Origin: Planctomycetota bacterium
GTDB taxonomy: Bacteria; Planctomycetota; Planctomycetia; Pirellulales; Thermoguttaceae
Reading direction: 5' to 3'
Length of the DNA stretch: 53,687 nucleotides
Assembly: GCA_030612765.1 (NCBI GenBank)
Contig: JAUWNG010000008.1
Coordinates: 1-53,687 of the forward strand
Each line of letters begins with the position of its first letter. Position 1 is the stretch's first letter. Under the pieces are notes generated by a model. The model saw nothing but the letters and a program-made list of their open reading frames with translations, made no database searches and had not been told where the DNA came from. Shown one piece after another: positions 26,804 to 34,371 of the stretch. The position numbers were made by a program, and so were the translations under genes.

Positions 26804-28009
26804 TTAGCGGTCAATTTCTCCCAACACGATGTCCAACGAGGCGAGGATCGCCGGCATGTCGGCGATCAACACGCCGCGGCAAAGCTCGGGCAGGGGCGAG
26901 ATGTTGCAAAAACTGCTGCTGCGGATCCGCACCCGCCACGGAACGGCCGAGCCGTCGCCGACGATCATAAATCCCATTTGCCCCTTGGGCGCCTCGGTTT
27001 CGAGATACGCTTCGCCTTTGGGGAGCTTTTCCTTTATTTTGATCGGCTTGTCCAGTTCGCCGTCGTCGGCGGAGTATTTTTCGATCCCCTGACGGATCAA
27101 ATACATCGACTGCACCACTTCGAGCATCCGCACGAAGAAGCGGTGCCAAGAGTCGCCCACCACGGCCTCCGGCGGAACCGGCGGATAGGGATGGTCGTCG
27201 GGATAACGGCCACCGGTCGGCGCGATTACCTGCCAGGTGTAGCCGTCGTACATTTCAGTGCAAATCGGCTCGCCGTCGCGGCGGAGGTCCCAATCGACGC
27301 CGCTCGCCCGCAACACCGGCCCCGTGCAACCGTAGTCGATGGCCATTTCCGGCGGCAGCACGCCGACGTCGGCCGTGCGCTTGATAAAGATAGCGTTGCT
27401 GGTCAACAGTGCGTGCAGTTCGTCGATCACCGGATCGAACTGATCGAGAAACGCCTCGCAGCGGCCGAACCAGCCGTCCGGCGGCCCGGCCGTCACGCCG
27501 CCCGGCAGAAGGTAGCTGTACGTCAGCCGGGCGCCGCAGATTTCCTCGAAGAGATCGACGATCTTTTCCCGTTCGCGAAAGGTCCACATAAAGGGCGTGA
27601 AGCTACCCAGGTCCAACCCAAAACACCCCGCCGCGACCAGATGGCTGGCGATGCGATTCAACTCGGCGATGATTACCCGCAGGTGCCGCGTCTTTTCCGA
27701 AACCCGTCGGCCGAGCAGCTTCTCGACCGTCAGCGCCCAGCCGAGGTTCATGTTCATGGCGGCCAGGTAGTCGAGCCGGTCGGTGTAGGGGAGATACTGG
27801 CGCACGGTGAGTTTTTCGGCGATCTTCTCCGCGCTCCGATGCAGGTATCCGATATGGGGCGTGACTTCGGAAACCACTTCGCCGTCGGTCCGCAACACCA
27901 CGCGCAACACGCCGTGCGTGCTGGGATGCTGCGGTCCCATGTTGATCAGCATCTCGTCCGTGCGGACGTCGAACTCGACCGTATCGGACTGTGCGCGCTC
28001 GGCTTGCAT
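26804..28009 (-). CDS. nuoD: NADH-quinone oxidoreductase subunit D
   Basis: NuoD is the 49-kDa peripheral subunit that lines the quinone site of complex I. The 401-residue protein starts near INMGPQHPSTHGVLRVVLRT, with HIGYLHRSAEKIAEKLTVRQ, LDYLAAMNMNLGWALTVEKL and CTGPVLRASGVDWDLRRDGE, and ends with the classic PSFCNISPLPELCRG-like segment SSFCNISPLPELCRGVLIAD and DIVLGEIDR. It is a separate NuoD, not fused to NuoC. The start follows the nuoC stop by 4 bp. No repeat insertion is seen. Confidence 0.96.
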   Translation of the reverse strand: MQAERAQSDTVEFDVRTDEMLINMGPQHPSTHGVLRVVLRTDGEVVSEVTPHIGYLHRSAEKIAEKLTVRQYLPYTDRLDYLAAMNMNLGWALTVEKLLGRRVSEKTRHLRVIIAELNRIASHLVAAGCFGLDLGSFTPFMWTFREREKIVDLFEEICGARLTYSYLLPGGVTAGPPDGWFGRCEAFLDQFDPVIDELHALLTSNAIFIKRTADVGVLPPEMAIDYGCTGPVLRASGVDWDLRRDGEPICTEMYDGYTWQVIAPTGGRYPDDHPYPPVPPEAVVGDSWHRFFVRMLEVVQSMYLIRQGIEKYSADDGELDKPIKIKEKLPKGEAYLETEAPKGQMGFMIVGDGSAVPWRVRIRSSSFCNISPLPELCRGVLIADMPAILASLDIVLGEIDR

Positions 28010-28013
28010 TGGT

Positions 28014-28544
28014 CTATCTCGTCTGTATCCCGTGATACTCGGTCGGCATCTGGTAATCTTTTCGCAACGGGTGGCCTTCCCAATCCTCGGGGCAAAGGAT
28101 GCGCCGCGGATCGGGATGGCCCAGGAAACGGACGCCCATCAGGTCGAACACCTCCCGCTCGTGCCAATCGGCCGTGCTCCACACTCCGCTGACGCTGGGA
28201 ACCTCGGGCAGTTCGCCGGGCCGATCGTCCTTCCATCGGGGCAGCTTCACCTTCAAGACCAGCCGATGCCGCCGCTTGGTGCTCGAAAGGTGATAGATCA
28301 ACTCCAGGTACGGCTGCCACTGAACCTTGGCCGCTTTTTTCTCGTCCGGCTCGAAATAGTCCACCGCCGTAACGCAGTGGAGCATGTCGAAGGCCAATTC
28401 GTCTTGATCGCGCAGGAATCGGGCGATTTCCGGCAAACCCTCGCCGCCGACCTCGATCCACGGATCGATCGCCTCAAAATCGTGGCCGGTCAACCACGGT
28501 TTGAAAGGCTGGAGCAGCAGGTCGTATATGTTCCGTGCATTCAT
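28014..28544 (-). CDS. nuoC: NADH-quinone oxidoreductase subunit C
   Basis: NuoC is the 30-kDa peripheral subunit. The 176-residue protein starts at ATG 28544, overlapping the nuoA stop (ATGA), and has LLQPFKPWLTGHDFEAIDPW near the start, DMLHCVTAVDYFEPDEK, then the family end signature WHEREVFDLMGVRFLGHPDP followed by RILCPEDWEGHPLRKDYQMP. The length is normal. The frame is open 28 codons further upstream but lies inside nuoA. Confidence 0.95.
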   Translation of the reverse strand: MNARNIYDLLLQPFKPWLTGHDFEAIDPWIEVGGEGLPEIARFLRDQDELAFDMLHCVTAVDYFEPDEKKAAKVQWQPYLELIYHLSSTKRRHRLVLKVKLPRWKDDRPGELPEVPSVSGVWSTADWHEREVFDLMGVRFLGHPDPRRILCPEDWEGHPLRKDYQMPTEYHGIQTR

Positions 28545-29245
28545 CGTTGGTAATCGCCCCGATGCAGTCTTGCCGCCAACGCGACGGTTTCGCCCGGAGT
28601 CGTCGGATGACGCACCGCGCGGACCCAATCCAGATCGCCGCGTCTCCAGAGAAAGGCGAACCCAACCAGCAGCACGGCGAAGAATATGCCCATGTCGATC
28701 AGCGAAACAAGAGCCAACGTGTAAGCCGTACTTTCATTTCCCCCAACAGTCCGTTGAGAAAGAGTGCCACTGCCGGCTTGCCCAGCAGTGCGGGGAGAAA
28801 CACCCGGAAAAACACTGCTGGACAAGCCAGCAGTGGCACCCAAACTTCCGGAAACCGACTTTTTCAACGGACTGTTAACGACTCCCGCCGTCGGCCGCTG
28901 GGAAGCCTCGATCGTCGCTCCGCCGGCTTGATCCCCAACGTCGGATTGAACCGCTCGTTCCCGAGCGAGCAAGCGGGTAGCCTGCCCGAAAATCGTGGCC
29001 GGCGGAAAGAACAGGACCACCTCGACCTCGAAAATCAGAAACAGCAGCGCTACGACGTAAAACCGCAAATCGAACTGGACCGATCCCGATCCCACCGCCG
29101 GCTCACCGCACTCGTATGTCTCCAGCTTCTGGGCGGTCGGCGCATGGGCGCGCAAAAACTTGCCCAGAAGAAGGCAGGCAAACACAAACAGAAACCCAAC
29201 CGTGGCGAATAATGCCAAGTAGGCGACTATTGCGGTCGGCGACAT
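28541..29245 (-). CDS. nuoA: NADH-quinone oxidoreductase subunit A with a 132-bp palindromic element inserted in frame
   Basis: NuoA is a three-helix membrane subunit beside the quinone channel. Helix 1 is SPTAIVAYLALFATVGFLFV, the loop contains the conserved YECGEPAVGSG, helix 2 is FYVVALLFLIFEVEVVLFFP and helix 3 is YTLALVSLIDMGIFFAVLLV followed by WRRGDLDW. NuoA is normally about 120-150 residues, but this one has 234. Residues 124-167 (NSPLKKSVSGSLGATAGLSS onward) are encoded by a complete family A element at 28745-28876, exactly 44 codons, between helices 2 and 3. From NuoA topology this loop faces the periplasm. The start is put at ATG 29245 by homology; TTG and GTG codons upstream are also possible. 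Its stop overlaps the nuoC start. Confidence 0.92.
   Translation of the reverse strand: MSPTAIVAYLALFATVGFLFVFACLLLGKFLRAHAPTAQKLETYECGEPAVGSGSVQFDLRFYVVALLFLIFEVEVVLFFPPATIFGQATRLLARERAVQSDVGDQAGGATIEASQRPTAGVVNSPLKKSVSGSLGATAGLSSSVFPGVSPRTAGQAGSGTLSQRTVGGNESTAYTLALVSLIDMGIFFAVLLVGFAFLWRRGDLDWVRAVRHPTTPGETVALAARLHRGDYQR
28745..28876. repeat. Palindromic element family A, copy 4, inside nuoA
   Basis: The ends AACAGTCCGTTGA and TCAACGGACTGTT are perfect inverted repeats, and the length is 132 bp, a multiple of three. Both strands show the internal GCTGGCTTGTCCAGCAGTG-type hairpin. Read with nuoA it has no stop codon. Orientation is as in copy 2. Confidence 0.95.
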
Positions 29246-29343
29246 CGGCGCTGGAGAAATATCAACCTCCCCTGGAGAAACAGGCCTCGGAAACACGGAG
29301 CCTGAAAGGACACTATCTTATGGCATGAAGTGGGTTTTGCAAT

Positions 29344-29413
29344 GTGGCACAGCCGCCCTCGGCTGTGATCGAGAACTCACGGTTAATCACACAGCCGAGG
29401 GCGGCTGTGCTAC
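29344..29413. repeat. Palindromic element family C between nuoI and nuoA
   Basis: GTGGCACAGCCGCCCTCGGC and the inverted end GAGGGCGGCTGTGCTAC, 70 bp, in the gap of about 190 bp between the nuoI stop and the nuoA start. Confidence 0.9.
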
Positions 29414-29434
29414 AAATAATTCCTAAAACAGCTT

Positions 29435-29962
29435 CTAAGCGTTAGGGCCGCCGTGAACCGGCTCCACAACGACTTTCGAGCAGGCCACCGCCGTGGGGTT
29501 CAATGTCGCTCGACCCCAGGCTACCTCGACCGGAAGACGAGCGAAATCAACGACGCATCCCTCCCGGCTGTAGCAACTCAGGTCGTACGACGAACCCATG
29601 TAAATACAATCGGCGGGACAGTTCTCGGTGCAGATCGCACAGAACATGCACCTTCCATAGTCGATCGTGTAACTCGTTACCTGGAAGCCTTTTTTCCCTT
29701 CCACTCGCCGCTTGCCGATAGAGATGCAGCCCGCCGGGCAGTCCCTCGCACAGCGCTCGCAGGCAATGCACGTGGTCAGGTTGAAGCGGTGAAAACCGCG
29801 GAAACGAGGAAATATCTCCAGCGGCAATTCCGGGTACTCATAGTGTTCGGTGAACGTCTTGCGACGCGGATTGTAGGTGCGGAACCAGTATCGCAAGCAG
29901 ACCCAAAGGGCCAGCGACACCGTAACCACCGCCTGATACACGTTCCGAAACCAGTTTCGCAT
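29435..29962 (-). CDS. nuoI: NADH-quinone oxidoreductase subunit I (two [4Fe-4S] clusters)
   Basis: NuoI carries the two iron-sulfur clusters N6a and N6b that pass electrons towards NuoB. The 175-residue protein has the twin ferredoxin motifs CIACERCARDCP and CMFCAICTENCP. The start is ATG 29962, with GAGG a few bases upstream; the frame extends to 30190 but that part covers a palindromic element and has no family similarity. The C-terminal tail from about 140 is less conserved. It is the first gene of this nuo cluster, which is unusual because nuoI normally follows nuoH. The gap to nuoA holds a family C element. Confidence 0.95.
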   Translation of the reverse strand: MRNWFRNVYQAVVTVSLALWVCLRYWFRTYNPRRKTFTEHYEYPELPLEIFPRFRGFHRFNLTTCIACERCARDCPAGCISIGKRRVEGKKGFQVTSYTIDYGRCMFCAICTENCPADCIYMGSSYDLSCYSREGCVVDFARLPVEVAWGRATLNPTAVACSKVVVEPVHGGPNA

Positions 29963-30116
29963 GGGGGCCTCGTCGCGGTCGAACCCTTCAGCGTCCCCGG
30001 ATCGCTCCCCGCCGAAAAGCCCAAAAGCACGATTATAGGCGACTTGGCCTGGGCTGCAAGCCATAGGAAGATTCGGATAGATGAGGCATTCCGGGAATTG
30101 TTGCACAAAAAAACAG

Positions 30117-30204
30117 CTATTTAGCCCCGGGTGAATACACCCGGGGCAATGTGCGGGAGATGAAACCACAACTCCCCACCGTGTATTCACGACGGGCTAA
30201 ATGG
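30117..30204. repeat. Palindromic element family B, copy 3, upstream of nuoI
   Basis: TTAGCCCCGGGTGAATACAC and its inverted half, then CACCGTGTATTCACGACGGG. Further out, GGGAATTGTT (30093-30102) and AACAATTCCC (30204-30213) form outer arms different from those of copy 1. It sits about 155 bp before the nuoI start. Confidence 0.85.
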
Positions 30205-30631
30205 AACAATTCCCGAAAGATTCAGACAAATGGATACTTCACGACAAAACCGCCGGCCATGTTAGAGTGTTCAATGGAACGTGGTTGTCCGTAGGAAAAT
30301 AGGTAATCTCGATGCGTACCTTTGTATTTGTCCGATCGTGCTGGTTTTCGGTATCTTGTTTCATGGAAAGACTTTACGGATTGCGTGCAGGAGGGCGGAC
30401 GACCGGGAATATGAATCCAAACACCACACAAGAGGGGTAAAGTCGCTAGTCTTGTGCCAACCTACCGTAAAAACGGACCGAAAACCCATCAAACGGCCAA
30501 AAATTTGCTTGACATCACCCAATTCCATCGTATCGTAAAATATATGGAGGTGTGTCCGCACACGCGCTGCGGTTGTTTTTTGCAGGGTATCGAGGACTGG
30601 GAACCCTGGCAAGCGGTCGAAGGAACGAGCT
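30205..30631. other. Intergenic region between nuoI and the second csrA
   Basis: No credible gene seen. The region is richer in A and T than the coding DNA around it. It should contain the promoter of the nuo cluster (reading left) and that of csrA (reading right; a candidate is at 30509-30536). Confidence 0.6.
30509..30536 (+). promoter_or_regulatory. Candidate promoter of the second csrA
   Basis: A perfect TTGACA at 30509-30514, then 16 bases, then TATCGT (four of six). The leader to the csrA ATG would be about 90 bases. A GGAGG at 30546-30550 lies inside the leader, far from the start. Confidence 0.45.
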
Positions 30632-30862
30632 ATGTTGGTGCTGTCACGTAAAAAGAACGAGAGTATTGTCATCAATGATGACATTACCATCGTGGTTGTG
30701 GAAATCCGGGGGGACAAGGTACGCCTGGGGGTCGAGGCCCCGAAGGAAGTGCCTGTGCATCGCCGCGAAGTGTTCGACGCGATCCAGCGCGACGCAGCCG
30801 CCTCCGGCCACCGCACGGCGAGCAAGGTCGATTCCCCTGCCGGCAACGGCGGGCGATCCTAA
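30632..30862 (+). CDS. csrA: CsrA, second paralogue
   Basis: A 76-residue CsrA starting MLVLSRKKNESIVINDDITI, with VRLGVEAP and VPVHRREVFDAIQRD. The core is complete, including the Arg of the RNA-binding face, and the tail after residue 60 is longer and less conserved than in the first copy. GAAGGA lies seven bases before ATG 30632. It is alone, with a candidate promoter upstream, and a tRNA-Glu gene starts 142 bp after its stop. Having two CsrA proteins suggests that they regulate different mRNA sets or each other; this is inference. Confidence 0.95.
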   Translation: MLVLSRKKNESIVINDDITIVVVEIRGDKVRLGVEAPKEVPVHRREVFDAIQRDAAASGHRTASKVDSPAGNGGRS

Positions 30863-30964
30863 GTAGCCTACCATCTTTGGCCGGATGCTCCGGCTCATTG
30901 TTGATCTTCCGCCAGCCGCGGTCTTCAATCGTCGATTCGCGTTGTGGTTCTCGGTCAGCGCCCC

Positions 30965-30994
30965 TTGACGCCCCCTCCTCCCAAAGGGTATATA
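30965..30994 (+). promoter_or_regulatory. Promoter of tRNA-Glu
   Basis: TTGACG at 30965-30970 and TATATA at 30989-30994, 18 bases apart, end about 10 bases before the tRNA 5' end. The match and the position suit a stable-RNA promoter; the spacer is C-rich. Confidence 0.55.
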
Positions 30995-31004
30995 GAGATG
31001 TTTT

Positions 31005-31076
31005 GGCCCCGTCGTCTAGTGGTTAGGACACAGGCCTTTCACGCCTGCAGCACGGGTTCGAGTCCCGTCGGGGTCA
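31005..31076 (+). tRNA. tRNA-Glu (anticodon TTC)
   Basis: The 72-base sequence folds into a cloverleaf: acceptor GGCCCCG with CGGGGTC, the D arm with TAGTGGTTAGGACA, anticodon stem CAGGC/GCCTG with loop CTTTCAC (anticodon TTC), and T arm CGGGTTCGAGTCCCG. The discriminator is A. CCA is not encoded. An array of eight AAGGATG heptamers begins eight bases after it. Confidence 0.95.
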
Positions 31077-31083
31077 CTGAGTA

Positions 31084-31139
31084 AAGGATGAAGGATGAAG
31101 GATGAAGGATGAAGGATGAAGGATGAAGGATGAAGGATG
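31084..31139. repeat. Heptamer array AAGGATG x8, downstream of tRNA-Glu
   Basis: Eight perfect copies of the 7-bp unit AAGGATG (56 bp). It starts 8 bases after the tRNA and contains no stop-free gene. Perfect copies indicate a recent expansion. Confidence 0.95.
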
Positions 31140-31317
31140 AATAACGGCGCGACGGGCGCCGTGGCGGATTCCGTGCCGCTATTGTGCCGGATTCCGTGCC
31201 GCGCTTGCTTGTCCGGTTGTGAAGGCGTAGGGCAACGGCCTATTGCTTTCATTCGCCCAGTGGTTGCGTTAAAATGTGATATTGGGTGTTCTTTCTCGCC
31301 CGGAAAGGAATTACAAC

Positions 31318-31560
31318 GTGACCACCCTTACCACAACCGAGGCATCCAAACGCCTGGACGAGGTCCTCGACAAGCTGGCCGAATCCCATGAGGTCGTTCA
31401 GATTGCCGGCCAGCGTCATTGCGGGGTGTTGGTGTCCGAGGACGACTGGCGGGCCATCCAAGAGACGCTCTACCTCACATCCGTCCCAGGGATGAAGGAG
31501 TCGATTGTCGAGGGACTGCGGACGCCGGTTGAGCAGTGCAGCAAGGAGCTTGACTGGTGA
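31318..31560 (+). CDS. Phd/YefM-family antitoxin
   Basis: An 80-residue protein starting at GTG 31318 with AAGGA about nine bases upstream. TTLTTTEASKRLDEVLDKLA and QIAGQRHCGVLVSEDDWRAI match the Phd/YefM antitoxin DNA-binding part (T-x-E-A, V-L-V-S-x-x-D-W). The C-terminal half (SVPGMKESIVEGLRTPVEQC) would bind the toxin. It overlaps the toxin start by 4 bp (GTGA). The toxin that follows is truncated, so this antitoxin may be an orphan. A frame extends upstream to 31276 without a ribosome site. Confidence 0.88.
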   Translation: MTTLTTTEASKRLDEVLDKLAESHEVVQIAGQRHCGVLVSEDDWRAIQETLYLTSVPGMKESIVEGLRTPVEQCSKELDW

Positions 31561-31745
31561 ACTGGACCTTGGTGTTCACCGCACAGGCGAAGAAGGACGC
31601 CAAGAAGCTCGCGTCCTCCGGGCTGAAGGCCCAAGCCCAGCGCCTTCTCGACGTGCTGGCGGCGAACCCCTATCAGACGCCTCCGCGTTACGAAAAGCTG
31701 GTCGGCAATCTGGCTGGGGCATACTCCCGACGAATCAACATTTAG
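31557..31745 (+). pseudogene. Truncated RelE/YoeB (Txe)-like toxin
   Basis: The frame starts at GTG 31557 and reads WTLVFTAQAKKDAKKLASSG, then KLVGNLAGAYSRRINI before TAG 31743-31745. YoeB/Txe toxins are about 85-90 residues and continue from this point with QHRLVY and a C-terminal strand carrying the catalytic Arg/His/Tyr. Here the codon after ATT is TAG followed by CAT, as if a CAG glutamine codon had mutated (C to T), and the sequence beyond the next few bases no longer matches the family. The conserved C-terminal end is gone, so the ribosome-dependent nuclease should be inactive. The upstream antitoxin is intact. Confidence 0.75.
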
Positions 31746-31774
31746 CATCCGTAGCCCGAGCGGCGCCCGTAGCG

Positions 31775-31803
31775 TTGACAAACCCATGTCAGTTTACTAC
31801 AAT
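31775..31803 (+). promoter_or_regulatory. Promoter of the CopG-like/PIN toxin-antitoxin pair
   Basis: A perfect TTGACA at 31775-31780, a 17-base spacer, and TACAAT at 31798-31803 (five of six). Transcription would start near 31810, which excludes the ATG at 31809 and supports ATG 31833 as the antitoxin start. Confidence 0.65.
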
Positions 31804-31832
31804 GACTTATGTTGCGATCGGGAGTTTTCGCC

Positions 31833-32051
31833 ATGCAAGAGCAAATCATAGTTCAGTTGCCGAGCGAATTGAAGCTGGCATTGGACGAAATGACTCGCAG
31901 CGCAGGCGAGTCGTCTGACGAATTGGTCGGCGAAGCGATCAAGCAATATCTCTTCATGCGCCGCTTCCGCACGTTGCGCGAGCGGATGACGCCCAAAGCG
32001 CGGGCGCAAGGAATCTTCACCGATCAGGATGTTTTCGACCGCGTCTCATGA
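31833..32051 (+). CDS. Ribbon-helix-helix antitoxin, partner of a PIN toxin
   Basis: The start at ATG 31833 is preceded by GGGAG about eight bases upstream and fits the promoter at 31775-31803. The 72-residue protein has IIVQLPSELKLALDEMTRSA and ESSDELVGEAIKQYLFMRRF, the strand-helix-helix pattern of CopG/Arc-type antitoxins. The C-terminal tail (RMTPKARAQGIFTDQDVFDR) probably wraps the toxin. The stop overlaps the PIN gene start as ATGA. It should repress its own promoter. The gene pair is complete, unlike the truncated pair just upstream. Confidence 0.85.
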   Translation: MQEQIIVQLPSELKLALDEMTRSAGESSDELVGEAIKQYLFMRRFRTLRERMTPKARAQGIFTDQDVFDRVS

Positions 32052-32461
32052 GAGTGGTGCTGGACACTAACGTACTGATTTCGGCGTTCATCGCGCAGGG
32101 ACTTTGCAGCGAACTCTTGGAACATTGTGGGTGTTTGCACCAAGTGATAGTATCCGATTTTATTCTGCGCGAATTCCAAGAGCGGCTTGTCGTCAAATTC
32201 AAGTACTCGGAACACGAGGCTGCTCAGGCGGAAGCGCTCATCCACTCCGTTGCCAACTCTGTTGCGCCATTTGCCTTGAAATCTCCGGTCTGCCGAGACC
32301 GTGACGATGACGCCGTTTTGGGAACGGCAGTTGCCGGAAACGCGGCTTGCATCGTCACGGGCGACGCGGACCTGCTGGTATTGAGGGAATACCGGGGAAT
32401 CAGGATAATCCGTCCAGCAGAATTCATTGAGTTTGAGGTGAGATTTAAGCAGAATTCGTAA
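32048..32461 (+). CDS. PIN-domain toxin
   Basis: A 137-residue protein with the PIN nuclease pattern: MRVVLDTNVLISAF (first Asp at 6), an acidic helix (FILREFQERL), then CRDRDDDAVLGTAV and IVTGDADLL, which carry the remaining acidic residues. It corresponds to the putative-toxin PIN subgroup. PIN toxins are Mg-dependent RNases that usually cleave tRNA or rRNA. The start overlaps the antitoxin stop by 4 bp. Its 3' end overlaps that of polX on the other strand by 17 bp. The active-site residues look preserved. Confidence 0.88.
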   Translation: MRVVLDTNVLISAFIAQGLCSELLEHCGCLHQVIVSDFILREFQERLVVKFKYSEHEAAQAEALIHSVANSVAPFALKSPVCRDRDDDAVLGTAVAGNAACIVTGDADLLVLREYRGIRIIRPAEFIEFEVRFKQNS

Positions 32462-34238
32462 ATTGCCTTTTATTCAACATTTTCTTCAACTGCGGCCAGG
32501 GGCGGGTGTTGGCCACGTCGGGGGCCGTTAGGCCGCCGCGACGGGCCTGCTGAACCCCGCAACGCATCGCGTCCAAGCCGTCGGGTGAATGGGCGTCGGT
32601 CGAGATAACGACCGGTACCCCAAAACCCTTCGCCATCGCACAGGCCACGTCGTCCAGATCGAGCCGCACCGGATGGGCGTTCAGCTCCAGCATCTTTCCG
32701 TTGTCGCGGGCGGCCTTCATCACCGCCTCAAGGTCGATCTCGTATGGCTTCCGCTGTAAAAGCATCCGTCCGGTTGGATGGCCGATCGCCGAGACATAAT
32801 GATTCTCCAACGCCTCGATCACGCGGCGGGTAATCCGCTCGCGCGATTGCTGCTGGCCGTAGTGGATGCTGGCCACGACCCAATCGGCCTCGGCCAGCAC
32901 GTCGTCGGGCAGGTCCAGCCCGCCGCGCTCGAGAATATCGACCTCAATCCCCTTCAACACGGTGAAGCCGCGGAGCCGTCGGTTGAGCAGGTCGATTTCG
33001 GCCCATTGCCGGCGCAACTTTTGTGCGTCCAAACCGCCGACCATCGAGACCCGCTTCGAGTGGTCGGTAATGGCGATGTATTTCAGCCCGCGTTCTCCGG
33101 CCGCCGCGGCCATCTCCTCGATCGTCGCGGCGCCGTCGGTCCACGTACTATGGGTATGAAGATCGCCGCGGATTTCGGACAGCTCAACCAGTTTCGGCAA
33201 CTGGCCGGCCTCGGCCCAATCGAACTCCCGCCGGGCCTCGCGCAGCTCGGGCGGAAAGCAGGGGAGATTCAACGCCGCGTAGACCTCTTCTTCCGTGCGG
33301 CCGGCAATGGCGTGGGCCGCCGTTCCGGCGGCCGCTAAACGGTCTTTGTCCGCCCGATCAGCGACGGAATCCTCGCCCCGAAAGACGCCGTACTCGTTGA
33401 TCTTCAGCCCTTGCGACTTCGCCCGGCCGCGGAGCATGATGTTGTGCTCCTTCGATCCGGTGAAGTATTGCAGCGCCGCGCCGAACGATTCGGCGGCGAC
33501 CGCGCGGAGATCGACCTGAAGGCCGGATTTCAACCGCAGCGACATTTTCGTTTTGCCGCGAACGATGATCGACTCGACCGAGTCGAACGACGCGAGGTGG
33601 TCCATTGCGGCATCGGCGTTCGTAGCGACGACGAGGAAATCCAGGTCGCCGACCGTGTCTTTACCGCGCCGATAGCTGCCGGCGGCGGCGATATTTTTCA
33701 CTTCGGGACACTGCTTCATATAGCCGAGAATCTCTTGCACCTGCCGGTCGGCTTCGATCCAGAGGATTCGTCGATCGGCCTGGTCGGCGATATCGAGTCC
33801 TTCCAGGATGGCATCCTCGGTTTTCGCGCCGAAGCCTTTCAGTTCGCGTACTTTGTGCGACCGGCAGGCTTCGCGCAGTTGTTCGAGCGAGGCGACGTTC
33901 AACTCGCGGTAGAGAATCGCGGCCCGTTTTGGTCCCAGGCCCGGCACGCGGAGAATGGCCAGCACGCTTTCGGGCACTTCGGCCAACAGTTCCTTGAGCA
34001 TCGGCAGCGAGCCGGTCTCGACCAGCGTGGCCACTTTCCCGGCCAGGTCCTTGCCGATGCCCTCGAATTGGTCGAGCGACTGCTCCGGGTCGGCCGCGAT
34101 GTCGGCCGCCGATTCGGGCAGGTCATGGATCGTCCGCGCGGCGTTGCGATAGGCGCGTACCCGAAACGGATTCGCGCCCTGGAACTCCAGCAGATCGGCG
34201 ATCCGGTCGAAGACGGCGGCGATTTCGTGGTTGGTCAT
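32445..34238 (-). CDS. polX: DNA polymerase/3'-5' exonuclease PolX
   Basis: PolX fills short gaps during base-excision repair. The 597-residue protein has helix-hairpin-helix repeats at about 50-145 (FEGIGKDLAGKVATLVETGS, VPGLGPKRAAILY), a polymerase-beta palm with GSYRRGKDTVGDLD (D198, D200) and VDLRAV, and a C-terminal PHP phosphoesterase domain: GDLHTHSTWTDG, AITDHSKR, ASIHYG, IGHPTGR and STDAHSP. All metal ligands seem present, so both activities are expected. It overlaps the PIN toxin gene tail to tail. The leader region upstream of its start is a G-rich tandem array. Confidence 0.95.
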   Translation of the reverse strand: MTNHEIAAVFDRIADLLEFQGANPFRVRAYRNAARTIHDLPESAADIAADPEQSLDQFEGIGKDLAGKVATLVETGSLPMLKELLAEVPESVLAILRVPGLGPKRAAILYRELNVASLEQLREACRSHKVRELKGFGAKTEDAILEGLDIADQADRRILWIEADRQVQEILGYMKQCPEVKNIAAAGSYRRGKDTVGDLDFLVVATNADAAMDHLASFDSVESIIVRGKTKMSLRLKSGLQVDLRAVAAESFGAALQYFTGSKEHNIMLRGRAKSQGLKINEYGVFRGEDSVADRADKDRLAAAGTAAHAIAGRTEEEVYAALNLPCFPPELREARREFDWAEAGQLPKLVELSEIRGDLHTHSTWTDGAATIEEMAAAAGERGLKYIAITDHSKRVSMVGGLDAQKLRRQWAEIDLLNRRLRGFTVLKGIEVDILERGGLDLPDDVLAEADWVVASIHYGQQQSRERITRRVIEALENHYVSAIGHPTGRMLLQRKPYEIDLEAVMKAARDNGKMLELNAHPVRLDLDDVACAMAKGFGVPVVISTDAHSPDGLDAMRCGVQQARRGGLTAPDVANTRPWPQLKKMLNKRQFTNSA

Positions 34239-34249
34239 GGGAGGGGCGA

Positions 34250-34370
34250 GGGACTGGGGGATCGGGGGTTCGGGGGTGCGGGGGTTCGGGGTTCGGGGGT
34301 TCGGGGGTTCGGGGGTTCGGGGTTCGCGCTGTTTTCCCGAATCCCCAAGCCCCGAATCCCCCAGCCCCCC
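34250..34370. repeat. G-rich heptamer/octamer array between polX and the GTPase gene
   Basis: Units of GGGGGTTC and GGGGTTC are repeated about nine times (34262-34327), followed by inverted C-rich units (CCCGAATCCCC). The plus strand has many runs of four or more G. It lies directly upstream of polX and just after the 3' end of the GTPase gene. Confidence 0.8.
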
Positions 34371-34371
34371 T

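Noticed and set aside
29963-30190. N-terminal extension of NuoI
   Set aside because: The extension covers a family B palindrome and has no NuoI similarity; ATG 29962 has a ribosome site and the family start.
31084-31139. Phage attachment site next to tRNA-Glu
   Set aside because: There is no duplicate of the tRNA 3' end nearby and no integrase gene; the sequence is a simple heptamer array.
31137-31391. A small plus-strand frame starting in the heptamer array after tRNA-Glu
   Set aside because: It begins in repeat DNA, overlaps the antitoxin gene out of frame and has no recognisable features.
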